DNA of 64,000 nt, taken from PALSA-1316 sp964499365 (GTDB lineage: Bacteria; Nitrospirota; Thermodesulfovibrionia; Thermodesulfovibrionales; UBA6898). This document shows, piece after piece, positions 53,153 through 62,235 of the stretch. Each line of letters begins with the position of its first letter. The first letter of the stretch is position 1. The position numbers and the translations under genes are program-made. The notes below the pieces were generated by a model that ran no database searches, was not told the origin of the DNA, and was given only the letters and a program-made list of their open reading frames with translations. The DNA is taken from NCBI GenBank assembly GCA_964499365.1, contig CAZCKU010000006.1, positions 143,572 through 207,571 on the forward strand, in the 5' to 3' direction.

Positions 53153-54556
53153 TTGGGCAGCACGGACAGGCAGCAACTCTTATCCACTCTTCCCTCTGTT
53201 GATGAACTGTTAAAAAGTCCTGAGGGCACAGCGTGGCTCAACGGATTTCAGCGCAGTATAGTGGTCCAGGCTGTCCGGGATGTGATCGCCAGGATCAGAG
53301 ACGAGATCCTGGCGTCCACGGTTTCCGGATTTACCCGGGATTCACTCATCAGCGATATCGACAGGCAGATCCGCAAAAAGGCCTCCTGCAGTCTCAGACG
53401 CGTTATTAATGCGACCGGCATTGTCCTGCATACAAATCTCGGCAGGTCAGTGCTGTCCGGGAGGATGCTGCAGAATGTCGTTGATGTCAGCAGCGGTTTT
53501 TCTAACCTCGAATACGACCTTGACGCCGGGAAGAGAGGCAAGCGCCACGTTCATACAAAAAACCTCATCCGGGATATTACCGGCGCCGAGGACGCCTTTA
53601 TCGTCAACAACAACGCAGCAGCCGTACTGCTCTGCCTGAACACCCTTGCCAGGAACAGACAGGTTATCGTCTCCAGGGGAGAGCTTGTCGAGATCGGCGG
53701 GTCCTTCAGGGTACCTGATGTCATGGCTGCAAGCGGTGCAGTGTTGCGCGAGGTCGGCACCACCAACAAGACCCACCTGCACGATTACCTTGATGCGGTA
53801 ACAGATCAGACCGCCCTGCTGTTGAAGGTTCACCAGTCGAACTACCGCATCACCGGTTTCACTGAAGAAGTCCCGGTGACAGAACTCGTGGACGCCGGAA
53901 GGCGTCTCGATCTGCCGGTTATGTATGACCTCGGCAGCGGCTGCCTCATCGATCTCCGTGCATACGGCATTCATTCCGAACCGTCGGTAAGGGAAATAGT
54001 CAAGGCAGGTGTCGATCTGGTCACCTTCAGCGGGGACAAGCTGCTCGGCGGCCCCCAGGGCGGCATCATCGTCGGGAAAAAAAGGTATATCGAGCAGCTG
54101 CAGAAAAACCCGCTTGCGCGTGCGCTCAGGGTCGACAAGATGACCATTGCCGCCTTCGAGTCTGTCTTCATGTCCTATCGTGACGAAACAGGCGCTGTCG
54201 ATGAAATTCCGGTGCTCCGGATGCTCTTTCAGACTCCGGCAAGGATCCGGAGCAGGGCCGTAAAGCTTGCAAACAGGCTGAAGGATCGCCTGAAGGAGGA
54301 GCAGATCGAGGTTATAAGGGACACGTCAAAGGCAGGGGGCGGATCACTTCCCGAAATCGAATTCCCGACCTATGCCGTGTCTATCAGGCCTGCCCGCATC
54401 ACGGTCAATGAGCTTGAACGCAGGCTTCGTGCCGGTTCACCACCGGTCATTGCACGGATCAGTGGAGATGCGCTTCTTCTGGATGCACGCACCGTCAGCA
54501 ACGGCGAGCTGGGGCTTCTTGCTGCTGCTATCTCTTCAGCTCTTGCTCCGGCATAG
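53153..54556 (+). CDS. selA: Selenocysteine synthase SelA
   Basis: A 467-residue PLP enzyme that converts Ser-tRNA(Sec) to Sec-tRNA(Sec) using selenophosphate. The PLP-binding lysine is Lys296 in LVTFSGDKLLGGPQGG. Other blocks are RVINATGIVLHTNLGRS (about 83-99) and YDLGSGCLIDLR (about 258-269). Start TTG at 53153, three codons before the conserved N-terminus, 2 bases after the previous stop; a start without a clear ribosome binding site suggests translational coupling. With selB nearby it serves the fdhA selenoprotein. selC and selD are not in this window. Confidence 0.95.
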   Translation: MGSTDRQQLLSTLPSVDELLKSPEGTAWLNGFQRSIVVQAVRDVIARIRDEILASTVSGFTRDSLISDIDRQIRKKASCSLRRVINATGIVLHTNLGRSVLSGRMLQNVVDVSSGFSNLEYDLDAGKRGKRHVHTKNLIRDITGAEDAFIVNNNAAAVLLCLNTLARNRQVIVSRGELVEIGGSFRVPDVMAASGAVLREVGTTNKTHLHDYLDAVTDQTALLLKVHQSNYRITGFTEEVPVTELVDAGRRLDLPVMYDLGSGCLIDLRAYGIHSEPSVREIVKAGVDLVTFSGDKLLGGPQGGIIVGKKRYIEQLQKNPLARALRVDKMTIAAFESVFMSYRDETGAVDEIPVLRMLFQTPARIRSRAVKLANRLKDRLKEEQIEVIRDTSKAGGGSLPEIEFPTYAVSIRPARITVNELERRLRAGSPPVIARISGDALLLDARTVSNGELGLLAAAISSALAPA

Positions 54557-54577
54557 CGGTACGGACTTTTTTCCTGT

Positions 54578-54892
54578 TTATTTCTTGTTGCTGATCTTTT
54601 TCAGCAAGAGGGCTGATAGCATAAACCGGGGAAATTCCTCTTCTTTGACGGTGCTGTAAAAATCGCATTGTTCACAGCTCTGATATTTCTGGGCAAAGGT
54701 ACCCTGGACATTTCCCTGGCAGAGCGTGCCCGCAACGATCCAGCAGCTCCTCCCGGCGTTTTTCCCCCCATGTATGGCATCTAGCCTTGCTTCCTCAGAG
54801 GCCGGGCAGATGCCGAACTCCTTGACGTGCTCACCGCCGGCCTCCCTCCCGCATTTCTTGAATTCCCAACAGTTTTTTTTCTTCGACGACAT
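54578..54892 (-). CDS. Cysteine-rich small protein (two-CW domain type)
   Basis: A 104-residue soluble protein, cysteine- and tryptophan-rich, of the kind often called two-CW domain. The first motif is KKNCWEFKKCGREAGG (about 5-20) and the second GRSCWIVAGTLCQG, followed by SCEQCDF. The pattern of Cys residues suggests metal or cluster binding. Function unknown; common as a stand-alone gene or fused to signalling proteins in anaerobes. I prefer the ATG at 54892, with GAGG 8 bases before it. It lies between selA and selB on the other strand. Confidence 0.75.
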   Translation of the reverse strand: MSSKKKNCWEFKKCGREAGGEHVKEFGICPASEEARLDAIHGGKNAGRSCWIVAGTLCQGNVQGTFAQKYQSCEQCDFYSTVKEEEFPRFMLSALLLKKISNKK

Positions 54893-55024
54893 TGCGCGCA
54901 CCTCGTTTCATTTATCTTGACTGCTTTTTTATTATACAATTAATCTTCCTGCATCAGCAGTAAAGCAGGGGGGAAATTCTTTTTTTTACATTAAATAAAG
55001 TATACGAAGGTAAAGACAACTATC

Positions 55025-56905
55025 ATGCGTCACATTATTCTCGGGACTGCAGGCCATATTGATCACGGAAAGAGCACCCTCGTCAAGGCGCTGACCGGCA
55101 CTGACCCTGACAGGCTCAAAGAGGAGAAAGAGCGGGGGATCACGATTGATATCGGGTTCGCCGACCTGGTCTTCCCTGACCCTGGCCTGACGGTGGGGAT
55201 CGTTGATGTCCCAGGACATGAGAGACTCGTCAGAAACATGCTTGCCGGGGCCGGAGGCATCGACATGGTGCTGCTGGTTATCGCGGCTGATGAGGGAATC
55301 ATGCCTCAGAGCCGCGAGCATCTGGCCATCTGTAACCTTCTGAAGATCAAATCCGGTCTTATCGCTGTCACGAAGGCTGACCTGGTCGAACAGGATTGGC
55401 TAGAACTTGTTCAGGATGAGCTACGTGAATTCGTGCACGGAACATTTCTTGATGGAGCGCCGATCGTACCGGTCTCCTCCAGGACGGGAATGAATATCGA
55501 CACGGTCAGGGAAGAGATACGAAAACTCGCCCTGACCGTCAACCCGAAGCCTTCGGGGGGCCTTTTCAGGCTTCCGATAGACCGTGTGTTCACCCTGAAG
55601 GGCTTCGGTACGGTCATTACGGGAACCGCGCTCTCCGGCAGTATAGCAGTCGATGATCATCTTGAAATCCTGCCGGCCGGGATTCAGACAAAGGTACGGG
55701 GACTGCACAGCCATGGGCAGGCCATACGGCAGGCGTATGCCGGTCAGAGGGTCGCAATAAATCTGCAGGCCGTCGAAAAGGAGAGTCTCCACCGCGGTGA
55801 CGTTGCGGTTACCCCCGAACGTTTTTTTCAGACAAAGACTCTCAACACCCATCTGGAGCTTCTGCGTGACGCTCCTGACATGAAGACAAAGAGCACGGTC
55901 CATTTCTATTCAGGGACATCCGAGGTCGTCGGCCGCCTGATCCTGTTTGAAAAGGATGTCATCAAGGCGTCAGAGGATTGCTACGCCCAGATCAGACTCA
56001 GGGAGCCGGTCGTCGTCATGGCTGGTGACCGATATATTATCAGGAGGTTATCACCGCTTGAGACCCTCGGAGGGGGTCTGGTGCTTGATACTGACCCGGC
56101 AAGAAGAAGACGGAGGGACGGTATCGATGACCTGAAAGTTTTGCATACCGGGACCCTTGAAGACAAGATAAAAGTAAAAATTCAGCAGGCAGGGATTCAG
56201 GGAATATCAGCCGGCAGGATCCACGGATGGATAGATGCTGAAAAGGAGGTGATCAACAGCGCTGTCAGGAAGTGCGTCTCCTCGGGGATGGTCTTACAGC
56301 ATGACGATACGTTGATCCATCAGACCTCCTATACGCTGATCCTTAACAGGATTATAGGCCTGCTGCAGGAGTTTCACCGGGCTAACCCTATCCGGCCCGG
56401 CCTGCAGAAAGAGGAGGTCAGGACATCACTGGGCGTTGAGCCTGGTCTGTTTAGCTTTATCCTGACTCATTCCGACAGAGTCGTTGTTGACAAAAATCTG
56501 ATCCGGTTAAAGGAATTTCAGGCCGCCCTGACCGTCGGCGAGGAGGAGTATTCAGCAAAGATACTGGACCTCCTCAACAGGAACCGGTTTCAGCCTCCGG
56601 CAAAAGCAGAACTGATGGGCCTGCTGTCAATAGATCAAAAGAGGATGAACGATATCCTGAGCCTTCTGATACGGGAGCAGAAGATTGTACGGGTCAGTGA
56701 CTCTCTGTATCTGTCGAAGGATGCGTATGATGCTATTCTGGCCCTGGTGAGAGATTTCTATTCCCGTAAGAAGGAGATGACGGTTGCGGAGTTCAGGGAC
56801 CTGCTCGATACGTCGCGTAAGTATGCCTTGCCTCTGATTGAGTATCTGGATGCACAGAGGATCACCGTGCGTGTCGGTGATGCCAGAAAATTGATGTCCC
56901 GGTAA
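55025..56905 (+). CDS. selB: Selenocysteine-specific elongation factor SelB
   Basis: A 626-residue GTPase that brings Sec-tRNA to UGA codons marked by a SECIS. G1 is GTAGHIDHGKSTLV (7-20), G3 is DVPGHERLV (about 60), G4 is TKAD. EF-Tu-like domains II and III run to about 360. The C-terminal third has tandem winged helices (about 390-626, ending EYLDAQRITVRVGDARKL), which bind the SECIS. The start has no strong ribosome binding site. Length matches bacterial SelB. Together with selA and the fdhA SECIS this shows a working selenocysteine system. Confidence 0.96.
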   Translation: MRHIILGTAGHIDHGKSTLVKALTGTDPDRLKEEKERGITIDIGFADLVFPDPGLTVGIVDVPGHERLVRNMLAGAGGIDMVLLVIAADEGIMPQSREHLAICNLLKIKSGLIAVTKADLVEQDWLELVQDELREFVHGTFLDGAPIVPVSSRTGMNIDTVREEIRKLALTVNPKPSGGLFRLPIDRVFTLKGFGTVITGTALSGSIAVDDHLEILPAGIQTKVRGLHSHGQAIRQAYAGQRVAINLQAVEKESLHRGDVAVTPERFFQTKTLNTHLELLRDAPDMKTKSTVHFYSGTSEVVGRLILFEKDVIKASEDCYAQIRLREPVVVMAGDRYIIRRLSPLETLGGGLVLDTDPARRRRRDGIDDLKVLHTGTLEDKIKVKIQQAGIQGISAGRIHGWIDAEKEVINSAVRKCVSSGMVLQHDDTLIHQTSYTLILNRIIGLLQEFHRANPIRPGLQKEEVRTSLGVEPGLFSFILTHSDRVVVDKNLIRLKEFQAALTVGEEEYSAKILDLLNRNRFQPPAKAELMGLLSIDQKRMNDILSLLIREQKIVRVSDSLYLSKDAYDAILALVRDFYSRKKEMTVAEFRDLLDTSRKYALPLIEYLDAQRITVRVGDARKLMSR

Positions 56906-57267
56906 CGGGCATTGGGGGCTTACAGGTGTAATCTGTTTTGAGCTTCACTCAGTTCAGATGTTATGAACCGTAGTATATTCTTTCTATTACTATAATTTTA
57001 TATATATACATCGCAGTAGTAATAGGTCATGTCAGTAAGTCGATAATAGATTTAACTCATTGCCAAATAAAGATAATTCTGCATGATAACCCCGTCAGAA
57101 AATAAAGGGGATCGCCAACAATGCAGAAGGGGGCAATTTATTTACCGGATATCCACATTCTCGGAACAGAGATATTGTCTGGAATCTGCATTTACGCTAT
57201 AATAACTACCTCCCATCCTCATAGTTATTAACAATTGTTTGTAAGTTGTTAATAAAGGCAAGAATAT
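56906..57267 (+). promoter_or_regulatory. dnaA upstream region with promoter and DnaA-box-like inverted repeat
   Basis: A 362-base gap. The promoter TTGTCT (57175-57180), 17 bases, TATAAT (57198-57203) predicts a start near 57210. In the leader a perfect 10-bp inverted repeat, TTATTAACAA (57225-57234) and TTGTTAATAA (57246-57255), is spaced by 11 bases. Each arm contains TTATTAACA, one mismatch from the DnaA box TTATNCACA, so DnaA autoregulation is plausible. One more near-box, ATATCCACA, lies at 57149-57157. The left part (about 56960-57060) is AT-rich with no clear box cluster, so I do not call an origin. Confidence 0.6.
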
Positions 57268-58602
57268 ATGATTAATGAAGAAATATGGAATAAGTGTCTC
57301 CTGATCATCAAGGAAAAGGTTGAAGAGAGCGCCTTCGAATTGTGGTTTAAAACGATTCGGCTTACCGGAATAAAAGAGAACATCGCTACCATAGAGATCC
57401 CGAACAGATTTTATAAGGAGTGGATTGAAGACTATCATCCGAACCTTATCAGGGAATCTCTGGAGCAGGTCACCGGCGCTCAGATCTCGCTGAAGTATAA
57501 GGCAGAGGAGAAGCAGCAGAGCGTCCAGACGAAGCAGATCGAGCAGCTGGAGAACAAGAGAATCAAGCTCGAAAACAAAGGTATCTATATTAATCCGAAG
57601 TATACCTTTGAAAACTTCATAACCGGAAACAGCAACCAGTTTGCCCATGCTGCCGCAGTTGCAGTGGCCGAGTCTCCGGGAAAGACGTATAATCCCCTTT
57701 TTATCTATGGAGGGGTTGGTCTGGGCAAGACGCATCTCATGCATGCAATCGGCAACAGGGTGCTGCAGGGTCGTCATAATACCCGGGTGCTCTATATCTC
57801 CTCGGAGCAGTTCATGAACGAGGTGGTCCATGCAATACGGCATGAAAAAATGGCCGAGGTGCGGGAGCGCTTCAGAAATCTTGACCTGCTTTTGTTTGAC
57901 GATGTCCAGTTCATCGCCAAGACCAAGGCCACCCAGGAGGAACTTTTTCATACCTTCAACGACCTTTATGAAAAGGCCAAGCAGATCGTGATTTCCGCGG
58001 ACCGGCCGCCGAAAGAGATCAGCGAGATCACGGACCGTTTGCGCTCACGTTTCGGCATGGGCCTGATCGCTGACATTCAGCCCCCTGACGTCGAGACAAA
58101 GATCGCGATTATACAGAAAAAGGCAGAGATCATGGGCATCAAAAACCTCTCTGAAGAGGTGATTAATTTCCTGGCCCAGAAGATCAAATCCAATATCCGG
58201 GAGCTCGAGGGCAGTCTTATACGGCTGGCCGCTCTGTCTTCGCTGACAGGAGAGAAGATAAACGTGGAGACGACGCGAAAGCTGCTGAAGGATATTATCA
58301 CGGACGATACACGGCCGGTCACCATAGAATTTATACAAAAAATTGTCTGTGAGTTTTACAATATAAGTCTGGCTGATATCAAGGCGCGCAAGAGAACCAG
58401 GGAGATCGCGATACCCCGGCAGGTAGCCATGTATCTGTGCAAGCAGTTGACGAACGTTTCCCTTCAGGATATCGGCAACAACTTTGGCGGCAAGGACCAT
58501 GCAACAGTCCTGTATGCATGCCGGCAGATAGAGGATCGTCGGGGCAAGGACGAGACGTTCAATAGAATGATGGAAAATCTGATTCAAAAAATAAAGACCT
58601 AG
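57268..58602 (+). CDS. dnaA: Replication initiator DnaA
   Basis: A 444-residue initiator. Domain I is residues 1-80 (WNKCLLIIKEKVEESAFELW), followed by a short linker. The AAA+ domain has Walker A GGVGLGKTHLM (148-158), Walker B LLLFDDVQFIA and the arginine-finger region RLRSRFGMGL. Domain IV carries the DnaA signature around GGKDHATVLYACRQIE, which contacts the DnaA box. Normal length. It heads dnaA-dnaN-gyrB, the order near many bacterial origins. Confidence 0.98.
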   Translation: MINEEIWNKCLLIIKEKVEESAFELWFKTIRLTGIKENIATIEIPNRFYKEWIEDYHPNLIRESLEQVTGAQISLKYKAEEKQQSVQTKQIEQLENKRIKLENKGIYINPKYTFENFITGNSNQFAHAAAVAVAESPGKTYNPLFIYGGVGLGKTHLMHAIGNRVLQGRHNTRVLYISSEQFMNEVVHAIRHEKMAEVRERFRNLDLLLFDDVQFIAKTKATQEELFHTFNDLYEKAKQIVISADRPPKEISEITDRLRSRFGMGLIADIQPPDVETKIAIIQKKAEIMGIKNLSEEVINFLAQKIKSNIRELEGSLIRLAALSSLTGEKINVETTRKLLKDIITDDTRPVTIEFIQKIVCEFYNISLADIKARKRTREIAIPRQVAMYLCKQLTNVSLQDIGNNFGGKDHATVLYACRQIEDRRGKDETFNRMMENLIQKIKT

Positions 58603-58615
58603 GTCAGGAGGGGCA

Positions 58616-59716
58616 ATGAAGATTGTTGTCACAAAGGAAGAGATGCTCGCCAAACTCTCCACGATACAGAACATCGTCGAGAAGAAAAATACCATGCCCA
58701 TTTTAAGCCACTTTCTGTTGGATGCCGGAAAACAGGGCTCGTCGATCGTTGCAACCGATCTGGATACAGCCCTGAGGGAGCCCCTGAACCTGAAGGTCGA
58801 AAAAGAGGGGAAGATCTGCATCCCCGCGCGGAAGATGTTCGAGATCGTAAAGGAGGTCGAGGGAGATCTGGTGCTGGAGACGATCGATGACCAGTGGCTG
58901 AAATTAAAGGCCGGAGCCGGGTCCTTCAGGCTTGCCTGTCTTTCAGCAAAGGAATTTCCGGCGTGGCCGGGTATGGACGACACGCAGGACCTTACGGTCA
59001 AGGCCTCTGTTGTGGTTGAGGCGATCGAAAAGACGGTCTATGCGTCTGGCGAGAATGATACGCGCTATACCCTGAACGGTCTTCTCTTCCATTTCAATGG
59101 CGGCAACAAACTGACCGTGGTCGGGACCGACGGACACCGTCTTGCAATCCTGGTCAGGGAGATTTCGGGGTCGGTGAAGGAAGAACACAAGCTGATCATT
59201 CCCCGGAAGGCCTCGACAGAACTGAGGAAGCTTCTGGAGAAGCGCGGGGACGAGGTCCGCATCTCCATCGGGCATAATCATGTCCTCTTCACGGTCGGGG
59301 AGATACAGTTCCTGACGCGGCTGATCGAGGGAACCTATCCGAACTATGAGCAGGTCATCCCTGCGAATAACGACAAGAGTATCTCCATAAGCAGAGACCT
59401 GCTGGCGCGGACGATTCGCAGGGTGGCGATCATGTCCAAGGAGCAGACCAGGGGTGTGAAGGTTGAGATAGCTGAAAATCTCATGAAGATATCATCGTCC
59501 AATCCGGATATCGGCGAGGCCCAGGATGAACTCGCCATCGAGTACGCCGGTGAGGGGCTTACGCTGGGATTCAATGCCCGGTATCTTCTTGATATTCTTG
59601 AGGTGATGGATTCGGAAAAGGTACAGCTTGAGATGCAGGCCCAGCTGAGCCCGGTGCTCATCAGGGACGAGAAGGATGCTGAGTACCGGTGCGTCATCAT
59701 GCCGATGAGGATATAG
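58616..59716 (+). CDS. dnaN: DNA polymerase III sliding clamp DnaN
   Basis: A 366-residue beta clamp with three similar domains. It begins KIVVTKEEMLAKLSTIQNIV and ends with the family-typical YRCVIMPMRI, close to the consensus ending of beta clamps (MPMR). It encircles DNA and tethers polymerase III and other repair proteins. It has a GGAGGGG ribosome binding site, 13 bases after dnaA. Standard length. Confidence 0.97.
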   Translation: MKIVVTKEEMLAKLSTIQNIVEKKNTMPILSHFLLDAGKQGSSIVATDLDTALREPLNLKVEKEGKICIPARKMFEIVKEVEGDLVLETIDDQWLKLKAGAGSFRLACLSAKEFPAWPGMDDTQDLTVKASVVVEAIEKTVYASGENDTRYTLNGLLFHFNGGNKLTVVGTDGHRLAILVREISGSVKEEHKLIIPRKASTELRKLLEKRGDEVRISIGHNHVLFTVGEIQFLTRLIEGTYPNYEQVIPANNDKSISISRDLLARTIRRVAIMSKEQTRGVKVEIAENLMKISSSNPDIGEAQDELAIEYAGEGLTLGFNARYLLDILEVMDSEKVQLEMQAQLSPVLIRDEKDAEYRCVIMPMRI

Positions 59717-59781
59717 CAGAACATACAGGAAGTGATAACGCTGTAAAAAGCGGAAAATGAAGATCATAGAATAGAGGTAAG

Positions 59782-62184
59782 ATGGAAGAAAAAAACAGTA
59801 ATATACCGCAGGAAACATACGGTGCAGAAGATATCAAAATTCTGAAGGGACTGAGCGCGGTCCGTAAAAGACCGGCCATGTATATCGGCTCGACCGGCCC
59901 TGACGGCCTGCATCATCTTGTGTATGAAACTGTGGACAACAGCGTTGACGAATCTCTTGCAGGCTACTGCAATAATATCGATGTGATGCTGCATCACGAC
60001 GGCAGCTGCACGGTTATCGATGACGGCAGGGGCATACCGACCGGTACGCATCCGGGCGACACCGAGGGCCGCTCTGCTGCGGAAGTCGTTTTGACCGAGC
60101 TCCATGCAGGCGGGAAGTTCGAGTCATCGGTCTATAAGATATCGGGCGGGCTTCACGGCGTCGGCATATCCGTGGTGAATGCACTTTCCGAATGGCTTGA
60201 GGTGGAGATCAAGCAGAACGGGCAGGTCTTCCAGCAGAGGTTCGAGCGGGGCGTACCTGCCGGTCCACTGGTGGTCGTGGGAAAGACGAAGAGCAGGGGC
60301 ACGAAGGTGACTTTCAAGCCGGACTCGGAGATATTCGAGATTGTTGAATTCAGCTACGACGTCCTGTCCCAGCGCCTGAGGGAGCTGGCGTTTCTTAACA
60401 GGGGGCTGAAGATAACCATCACGGACGAACGGGCTGACAAGAACCAGGAGTTCTTCTATAAGGGCGGTATTGTTTCGTTTGTGGAGCATCTCAACAAGAA
60501 CAAGACCCCGCTTCATCCGAAGCCTGTCTATATTTCAGGAGAGAAGGACGGGATCACCGCCGAGGTGGCCCTCCAGTATAATGACAGCTATTCAGAGGCG
60601 ATCTTCACCTTTGCAAATAACATCAACACCCGGGAGGGCGGAACGCACCTTGTCGGATTCAAGTCAGCCCTGACGCGGACTGCCAACAGTTATGCCACCT
60701 CATCGGGCATTCTCAAGGCAGGCAAGGACAGCGTATCCGGAGATGACATACGGGAGGGCCTGACAGCGGTTATCAGCGTCAAGCTCCCGAACCCGCAATT
60801 TGAAGGCCAGACGAAGATGAAGCTCGGCAACAGCGAGGCCAAGGGCATCATCGAATCGATCGTCAACGATGCACTCTCGACCTATTTCGAGGAGAACCCC
60901 TCGATAGCGCGGAAGATCATCGAGAAGGCGGTACAGGCGGCCCGGGCACGGGAGGCGGCGCGTAAGGCGCGTGAACTCACACGCCGGAAGGGTGCGCTCG
61001 AGGATACCGGACTCCCCGGCAAGCTGGCCGACTGCTCGGAGAAGGACCCTGCGATGAGCGAAATCTTCATTGTTGAAGGAGACTCTGCAGGCGGCTCGGC
61101 AAAGCAGGGCAGGGACCGGCGGACGCAGGCGATACTCCCGCTGAGGGGAAAGATCCTGAACGTCGAGAAGGCGCGCTTTGATAAAATGCTGAGCTCCGAG
61201 GAGATCAGGATCCTGATAACCGCGATCGGCGCCGGCATCGGTGCCGACGACTTCGATATCGCGAAGGTCAGATATCACAAGATAGTACTGATGACCGACG
61301 CTGACGTTGACGGTGCCCATATACGGACGCTGCTGCTCACTTTTTTCTACCGGCAGATGCCGCAGATAATTGAGAGAGGTTACCTGTATATAGCTCAGCC
61401 GCCGTTGTTCAAGGTCAAGAAGGGAAGGACAGAGAAGTATATACAGAACGAGCCTGAACTTCAGGGCATGCTCTTTGAGCTTGCCTCTGACGATATCGTC
61501 CTTACCATTAAGGGACAGGACGTCAAGGGGAAGGCCCTCATCCCGTTTCTGAAGAAGCTTTCGAGCTATGAAAAACTCTTCGAATGGTTCGAAAGAAGAC
61601 GCAAGGACGTTAAGGTGCTCAGGTTTATGCTCCGGGAAGGGATTGAAAAATCTGTCCTCAAGGACAAGGCCGCATTGTCCTCATTTCTGGAGAGGCTGCG
61701 GGCTGCGATACCAGATATCGCTGCCGGAGAGCTGTATGACGACGAGGAGCACGAGGGTTTTGGCGTTGTGCTGACGCGCCAGAACTATCGTATCAAATTC
61801 GATATGAACCTCTTCCTGTCACCCGAGTTCCGGGAGCTTGAGAGTCTGCACGGCTTTATAAAGGACCTGGGTCCTGCTCCGTATACGGTGACCGCCAAGG
61901 ACGGCCAGAAGGAGCTTCAAACCGCTACTGAACTGCATGCCTATATCTTTGAGTCTGCCAGAAAGGGTCTTTCGATCCAGCGCTATAAGGGTCTTGGGGA
62001 GATGAACCCGCAGCAGCTCTGGGAGACGACGATGGATGCGACCAAGAGGACGCTGCTCCAGGTGACGATCGAAGACAGTGTCCAGGCCGACGAGATTTTC
62101 ACCATCCTCATGGGAGATCAGGTTGAGCCGAGGAAGGACTTTATCGTGAAGCACGCCCTTGAGGCGAGGAATATCGATATTTAG
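59782..62184 (+). CDS. gyrB: DNA gyrase subunit B
   Basis: An 800-residue type II topoisomerase subunit supplying ATPase and Toprim functions. N-terminal GHKL domain: VRKRPAMYIGSTG, ETVDNSVDE, DDGRGIPTG and GGLHGVGISVVNAL. The Toprim domain has EGDSAGGSAKQGRDR and the D-x-D in MTDADVDGAHIRTLLLTF. The C-terminus has the family block QRYKGLGEMNPQQLWETTMD. Full length with no intein. recF is not between dnaN and gyrB, and gyrA does not follow. Ends in a strong terminator. Confidence 0.98.
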   Translation: MEEKNSNIPQETYGAEDIKILKGLSAVRKRPAMYIGSTGPDGLHHLVYETVDNSVDESLAGYCNNIDVMLHHDGSCTVIDDGRGIPTGTHPGDTEGRSAAEVVLTELHAGGKFESSVYKISGGLHGVGISVVNALSEWLEVEIKQNGQVFQQRFERGVPAGPLVVVGKTKSRGTKVTFKPDSEIFEIVEFSYDVLSQRLRELAFLNRGLKITITDERADKNQEFFYKGGIVSFVEHLNKNKTPLHPKPVYISGEKDGITAEVALQYNDSYSEAIFTFANNINTREGGTHLVGFKSALTRTANSYATSSGILKAGKDSVSGDDIREGLTAVISVKLPNPQFEGQTKMKLGNSEAKGIIESIVNDALSTYFEENPSIARKIIEKAVQAARAREAARKARELTRRKGALEDTGLPGKLADCSEKDPAMSEIFIVEGDSAGGSAKQGRDRRTQAILPLRGKILNVEKARFDKMLSSEEIRILITAIGAGIGADDFDIAKVRYHKIVLMTDADVDGAHIRTLLLTFFYRQMPQIIERGYLYIAQPPLFKVKKGRTEKYIQNEPELQGMLFELASDDIVLTIKGQDVKGKALIPFLKKLSSYEKLFEWFERRRKDVKVLRFMLREGIEKSVLKDKAALSSFLERLRAAIPDIAAGELYDDEEHEGFGVVLTRQNYRIKFDMNLFLSPEFRELESLHGFIKDLGPAPYTVTAKDGQKELQTATELHAYIFESARKGLSIQRYKGLGEMNPQQLWETTMDATKRTLLQVTIEDSVQADEIFTILMGDQVEPRKDFIVKHALEARNIDI

Positions 62185-62199
62185 GATAGCTGTTTTGTC

Positions 62200-62235
62200 A
62201 GGCGCATAGGCCAGAGGCTTATGCGCCTTTTTTTT
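62200..62235 (+). terminator. Intrinsic terminator of gyrB, overlapping the convergent gene
   Basis: Stem AGGCGCATA with TATGCGCCT (62200-62208 with 62220-62228), plus inner GCC/GGC pairs around AGA, followed by an eight-T run (62228-62235). It lies 16 bases after gyrB. The stem and T-run also encode the last codons (KKGA and stop) of the gene on the opposite strand. Confidence 0.9.

Noticed and set aside
56960..57110. AT-rich stretch upstream of dnaA as replication origin
   Set aside because: Only one near-consensus DnaA box is found there; no cluster or clear unwinding element, and GC-skew cannot be computed here.
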